DNA of 5,772 nt from an uncultured Sutterella sp. (GTDB lineage Bacteria; Pseudomonadota; Gammaproteobacteria; Burkholderiales; Burkholderiaceae_F). The notes below the pieces were generated by a model. It did no database searches. It saw only the letters and a list, made by a program, of their open reading frames with translations, and was not told where the DNA came from. The stretch is from the NCBI GenBank assembly GCA_902477615.1, contig CABSHY010000094.1:1-5772 (forward strand), read 5' to 3'. The position numbers were made by a program, and so were the translations under genes. This document shows, piece by piece, positions 5,673-5,772 of the stretch (positions within the stretch are counted from its first letter, which is position 1; every line of letters starts with the position of its first letter).

Positions 5673-5678
5673 AAGGGA
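5673..5678 (+). promoter_or_regulatory. Ribosome binding site of the pepN-like gene
   Basis: AAGGGA lies 7 bases before the ATG at 5686. A second purine run GAGG (5681-5684) is only one base from the ATG and is too close to serve. TAAAAT -10-like hexamers at 5630-5635 and 5644-5649 lack good -35 partners, so the promoter is not assigned. Confidence 0.6.
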
Positions 5679-5685
5679 AAGAGGC

Positions 5686-5772
5686 ATGGCTAGCGAGACG
5701 ATTTACCGCAAAGACTATTTACCCCCCAATCACCTTGTTGATACCGTGGATTTGGTGTTTGGGGGGTAAATA
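5686..5772 (+). CDS. pepN: Aminopeptidase N, N-terminal fragment (cut by window end)
   Basis: The frame opens MASETIYRKDYLPPNHLVD and continues TVDLVF. This matches the N-terminal beta-strand segment of M1-family aminopeptidase N (compare YRHDYRAPDYQITDIDLTFDLD in E. coli), a zinc-dependent cytoplasmic peptidase of about 870-900 residues. Only about 25 residues are present, so no catalytic motif can be checked. After VF the frame reads Gly-Gly-stop, where the family has Asp-Leu-Asp. The point of divergence coincides with the last 12-14 bases, which are an exact reverse complement of 5716-5729. The TAA at 5767-5769 is therefore probably artefactual, and the gene is better called partial than pseudogene. 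It follows purB after a terminator and has its own AAGGGA ribosome site. Confidence 0.72.
5716..5772. repeat. Flush terminal inverted repeat, right end (probable fold-back artefact)
   Basis: Bases 5716-5729 (TATTTACCCCCCAA) and 5759-5772 are perfect reverse complements, with the right arm ending on the last base of the window. After one mismatch, CACC at 5731-5734 can pair with GGTG at 5754-5757. The left arm encodes the conserved KDYLPPN part of the pepN-like protein. The right arm is where the protein stops matching its family. Confidence 0.78.

Noticed and set aside
1..5772. Terminal inverted repeats as hairpin telomeres or transposon ends
   Set aside because: The two ends have different sequences, each arm is copied from coding sequence nearby, and the arms interrupt housekeeping genes. 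There is no transposase and no target duplication.

Overview
The window looks like chromosomal DNA from a Gram-negative betaproteobacterium of moderate GC content, judged by eye to be somewhat under 50%. The glutamate racemase is of the Burkholderiales type (ADCGHAPYG, ACNTATVEAI, LGCTHYPFL). The adenylosuccinate lyase closely resembles the E. coli-type enzyme, and the last fragment looks like the start of a proteobacterial aminopeptidase N. A host-associated Burkholderiales lineage such as Sutterellaceae would fit the composition, but that is a guess. I see no phage, insertion sequence, CRISPR array, tRNA or rRNA.

Layout. (1) 3-794, plus strand: murI, which makes D-glutamate for the cell wall. 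(2) 804-2923, minus strand: a tight three-gene operon, transcribed as DUF72 protein, then a KynB-type formamidase/cyclase, then a hotdog acyl-CoA thioesterase. The first two genes share one base (TAATG); the second and third are 6 bases apart. murI and the operon converge with 9 bases between their stop codons. (3) 2924-3220: AT-rich intergenic DNA with the operon's likely promoter region, three AATAACTG repeats and the terminator of the next gene. (4) 3221-3823, minus strand: a secreted, histidine-rich Spy/CpxP-like (LTXXQ) periplasmic protein. (5) 3824-4142: a 319-base divergent intergenic region, the most structured non-coding stretch here. It holds a terminator-like hairpin directly in front of the Spy-like gene, a second 9-bp hairpin, a 7-6-7 dyad over a candidate minus-strand -10 box, and an extended -10 promoter for purB. 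(6) 4143-5507, plus strand: purB, followed by a strong 14-bp-stem terminator. (7) 5686 to the end: the first codons of a probable pepN.

How the genes work together. murI, purB and pepN are housekeeping genes (peptidoglycan, purine and peptide metabolism) with no functional link. The DUF72-kynB-thioesterase operon is the only apparent functional group; its hydrolases suggest turnover of a formylated or CoA-linked aromatic compound, but no other tryptophan-degradation gene is in view. The Spy-like gene stands alone and probably serves envelope stress or metal protection.

The most important quality point is that both ends of the window are flush inverted repeats. Bases 1-17 are the exact reverse complement of 99-115, and 5759-5772 that of 5716-5729. 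These look like fold-back (snap-back) artefacts at contig ends. The apparent murI start codon and the apparent pepN stop codon both lie inside the suspect bases and should not be trusted. I did not find convincing evidence of a new defence or mobile system. The best biological lead is the structured leader in front of the Spy-like gene.
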